Positions 61,229 through 64,000 of a stretch of 64,000 nucleotides of DNA are shown here, in pieces; position 1 is the stretch's first letter, and every line of letters begins with the position of its first letter. A program made the translations under genes and the position numbers. The DNA comes from Rhynchosporium graminicola (lineage: Eukaryota > Ascomycota > Leotiomycetes > Helotiales > Ploettnerulaceae). A model generated the notes under the pieces. That model was not told the origin of the DNA. It did not search any database and saw nothing but the letters and a program-made list of their open reading frames with translations. The stretch lies in the NCBI GenBank assembly GCA_900074885.1, contig FJUW01000036.1, positions 310,001 through 374,000 on the forward strand, written 5' to 3'.

Positions 61229-63920
61229 GATTGCGGAGGTCCTCCTTGGGAGGGATCTTCTCCTTGTGTATGTTTCTTCTCCTGGTGCGGTGCTCAAGTC
61301 CTTTTGTCCACTCGTTGTCGATATAGTAGTTCAATGGTCCAGTCTTGATATGAAAATGCCTCTAGTCGATAGACCTATACTTGGCAGTTCGGTTCTGGCT
61401 TGTCACTTTAAAGATCCGGCTTCAGTAATAAGATCAGCAAAACGAAATAAAACAGATCTCAAATGTGGGTGATCTACCCTTATGAGGGACTCGTTATGGT
61501 TCGCGTTCAGAACTCTGTTGGGCAGTAGTGCAAGTCCTGGACCTGGTGCCTGACATGCATATCCGGCGCATCGCCATATGATATTCATGCATCCTCCCAG
61601 CGAAAACTCTCGATGATCGGCAGCCCCACCTGAAACTGGCAATCGTGGAGGGAGCCCACGGTGCAATAATGGACATCATTTACGATCTCTGGATGGGTGC
61701 ACTGTTGACCCTCTATCTCAGACAAGTAGACAAAGCGAATATTGTCGGATTATGGCCAAGTCCAAGGACCATCCCATACCTCAAACAACCAAGCCACACG
61801 ACATCAGGCAGGAATGCATGGTTCTAATGTGTTATTCCGTTAAGCCCTGATATTAGACGATAGTTTCCGATTCTTGTTCTGGATTTGACGAAACATTTGT
61901 CGTCTTGTTTGGGGTAAGAGGGAGAGGAAATTAAGCGAGATCTTTTCAAACTCACTAACCGTGAGTCGAAACATTCCTGATATTGAGGGAGGCTACCAAT
62001 CGCAGTTGATTGTTTAACCATTCCAAGAACTGTTGCATGCTTAATCATGATGGTAGACATTGCGCAACCTCGCTCCTTTGAATAGGTGAAGCGGAATCCA
62101 GCATTTTGAAAATACGTTGATTTTCTGCAACGCTCTATAAAATAGGAACTCTGAAGCATGGCACCTTTCAAAGGAATGAAAAGCATGGAATCAGACAGCC
62201 ATAAGATTCCACATGAATGCATTATTCCTCATTTCGGCATGATCTCGTACTTCAAGACTGGGGAACCCATAAATCGAAGAGGGATAAGTTTTAGTTGAGA
62301 CGACCAGTGACGTACGGGAAGTTGCCGATGAAACTGTCCGAAGAGCCTCGAGCCCACACCTCAGTCGATCGGCTTCTCTGCTTGCAATTGCAAGTTTTCT
62401 TGAAGATGGAATATGCCTGACTGTATACGTTGATGCGCGAAGATCTACGAGTTTCTTGCTTCATGTTCATCTAATGAGCGGGTGACGATCATCCTTAATA
62501 TGATATTGGCACTGACTGTAAGCTAAATCTTGAATCATAATTGCTGTCAGGGAGAAGTTGTGTGACAGCTTGAGCACATAATTTCCGATTGTGAATACCA
62601 AAGTCGATATGTCATGACGAGAATTATAGTAGAAGATGATGACTGAGTGTTTTAATTGAACAGCGCAGTGATTTTAACACAAATCCTCATGATGTACTCT
62701 GAGTGACTTGAAGTAGGCTTGAATCAAACCAAGTCGAATACGCTAAATTTAGCGTTGAGCTAAGTACTACCTTACGAAAGTGCACTGGCAAAAGGAACCT
62801 TCCGAGACCTATTATCTGACGGTCCTGCTTCTGTATAATCGCGCACCTAGTGCGAATCGATCAGGTTTCGTAGGTGCGCGATTGGTACCTAGAATCGAGA
62901 ATCACTAAAGGGACGGATCCCTAACGGTTCAAAAGTAAGAATGTTCTTATGAGGGGGAATAGTTTAAGAGCTAAGATTAATACTAGATAAAAATGCGAGG
63001 CAAGAGTAAAACTCTCTGAATTATCCCTCACCGACTTCCCTAGATTATCAGTAGCTGTACCTGCTCAGAGCTTACTTTCACTAAATTGACTGAATCTCAA
63101 CTCCTTTGAACTACTACTCTAAACTCGATGCGCTAGCGTCGGTACCGGAATATCTCGAGCAGAGAAAACCAGGGCGAGGGATGCTTAAGTTGCCTGAAAG
63201 TATCTAAGACATCGTCTGATCCTCCCCTACACTCGCATCGAACGGCCCGCACCATCGTGAAAGCTTGTGGACTAACAACAACACGCTACAGCATGAGAGC
63301 GCCGGACAAGTCAGTAAGATCTCTATAACAAGCTACAGAAAGCAGATTATTCTCTAAAGAAGTTACACGTCCGGAGAGATTCAAATCAGTTCACACGATA
63401 AACAGAATACCTGGCGTTTGGAACGTTAGATTCCAGGTAGTCAAACAAAAGAATAACTTCCGAGATATTGTGAAATTTACGCAACGAGCGTTCCCTGAGC
63501 TTCTTGAAGTATAGCCCTCCTACCCAGGTGCTCTTTTCGTAGTCACTACGATCAGCAAGCCAAACCAATTACACACAGCGACGAAGTATTGCTGGATCAG
63601 TGACTTCCCTCCCAGTTGGATAATTACAATGACGATAACGTGAAACCTGGTCAAGAAAGAGGGGTTTCCTCAAACATCTACTTTTGAGTCTACTTTTCCC
63701 CTTATCCTTCTCATTCACCACCTCCCACCCGATTCCTGTATGTCAAGCTTCCCTGCAACTTGCCGAAGTCTGCTGCTATCAAGGACACATTCCATCATTC
63801 GATCGCACCAGCATTACAAACGCTGTCAAGACCCTAGGCCCGCAATCCGTGAATGAATCATAGAATAAAGACCAAAGCGTAGGCTATGTGAAGGATTAGA
63901 AAGAAGAGAGTCGTGATGCA
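61229..63920. other. Non-coding end region
   Basis: No intact gene is recognised. A 132-codon ATG frame (62222-61824, minus) has no family resemblance. From about 62740 the sequence looks like decayed repeat DNA; TGTTCTTATGAGGGGGAATAG at 62942 resembles the start of a fungal LTR, without a partner LTR in the window. Confidence 0.45.
62837..62883. repeat. 13-bp perfect inverted repeat
   Basis: AATCGCGCACCTA (62837-62849) is the reverse complement of TAGGTGCGCGATT (62871-62883), with a 21-base loop. Confidence 0.85.
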
Positions 63921-63980
63921 TACATACATACATACATACATACATACATACATACATACATACATACATACATACATACA
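63921..63980. repeat. (CATA)15 microsatellite
   Basis: About fifteen perfect tetranucleotide units near the right edge. Confidence 0.95.
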
Positions 63981-64000
63981 AGTACATACATAGCTTCCTT

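Noticed and set aside
61824..62222. 132-codon ATG frame on the minus strand
   Set aside because: No family resemblance and no supporting exons; kept only as a note in the region entry.
1..64000. CRISPR arrays, prokaryotic operons, intact transposases, biosynthetic core genes or viral proteins
   Set aside because: None was found; repeats are simple-sequence arrays and all recognisable genes are fungal nuclear genes.

Overview
The window is nuclear DNA of a filamentous ascomycete (Pezizomycotina). The grounds are genes split by short (about 43-100 bp) GT-AG introns with CTAAC/CTGAC-like branch sites, a fungal Zn2Cys6 regulator, a DUF3425 bZIP-type regulator, a NACHT-type STAND relic, and a solitary 5S rRNA gene outside any rDNA repeat. 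The many tetra- and pentanucleotide repeats (GGTA, AAGGG, TGACC, ATCTC) make me think of Leotiomycetes, but that placement is a guess.

Layout. 1-1.25 kb: 3' part of a bZIP/DUF3425 regulator cut by the left edge. 1.3-22.2 kb: a stretch of about 21 kb with no intact gene that I can find, holding a tRNA-Ser(AGA) and at least two decayed coding frames. 22.2-23.1 kb: an intact two-exon conserved nuclear-type protein with a PIP-box-like tail. 23.8-33.2 kb: a run of broken genes (an alternative NADH dehydrogenase, a NACHT/STAND protein, two unidentified frames) around an AT-rich block that carries a tRNA-Cys-like gene and a 5S rRNA gene. 33.5-37.4 kb: a four-exon Cys- and repeat-rich surface-type protein and ribosomal protein uS5 (RPS2), both on the minus strand. 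37.5-49.7 kb: two long microsatellite-rich intergenic regions on either side of a Zn2Cys6 transcription factor. 49.7-54.8 kb: three minus-strand genes whose frames are broken by TGA codons or one-base shifts. 55.5-57.4 kb: divergent sulfurtransferase (TUM1 type) and APC11. 60-61.2 kb: an aquaporin. 61.2-64 kb: non-coding, ending in a (CATA)n run.

The intact genes are mostly housekeeping or regulatory: translation (RPS2), ubiquitin ligation at the anaphase-promoting complex (APC11), sulfur transfer (TUM1 type), water or solute transport (aquaporin) and transcription control. No biosynthetic cluster, intact transposon, CRISPR array or operon-like system is visible. The main theme is decay. Several frames continue for 150-580 codons with only one or two TGA stops or single-base shifts, while neighbouring essential genes are intact. 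This fits real pseudogenization better than general assembly error, but the two cannot be separated from sequence alone.
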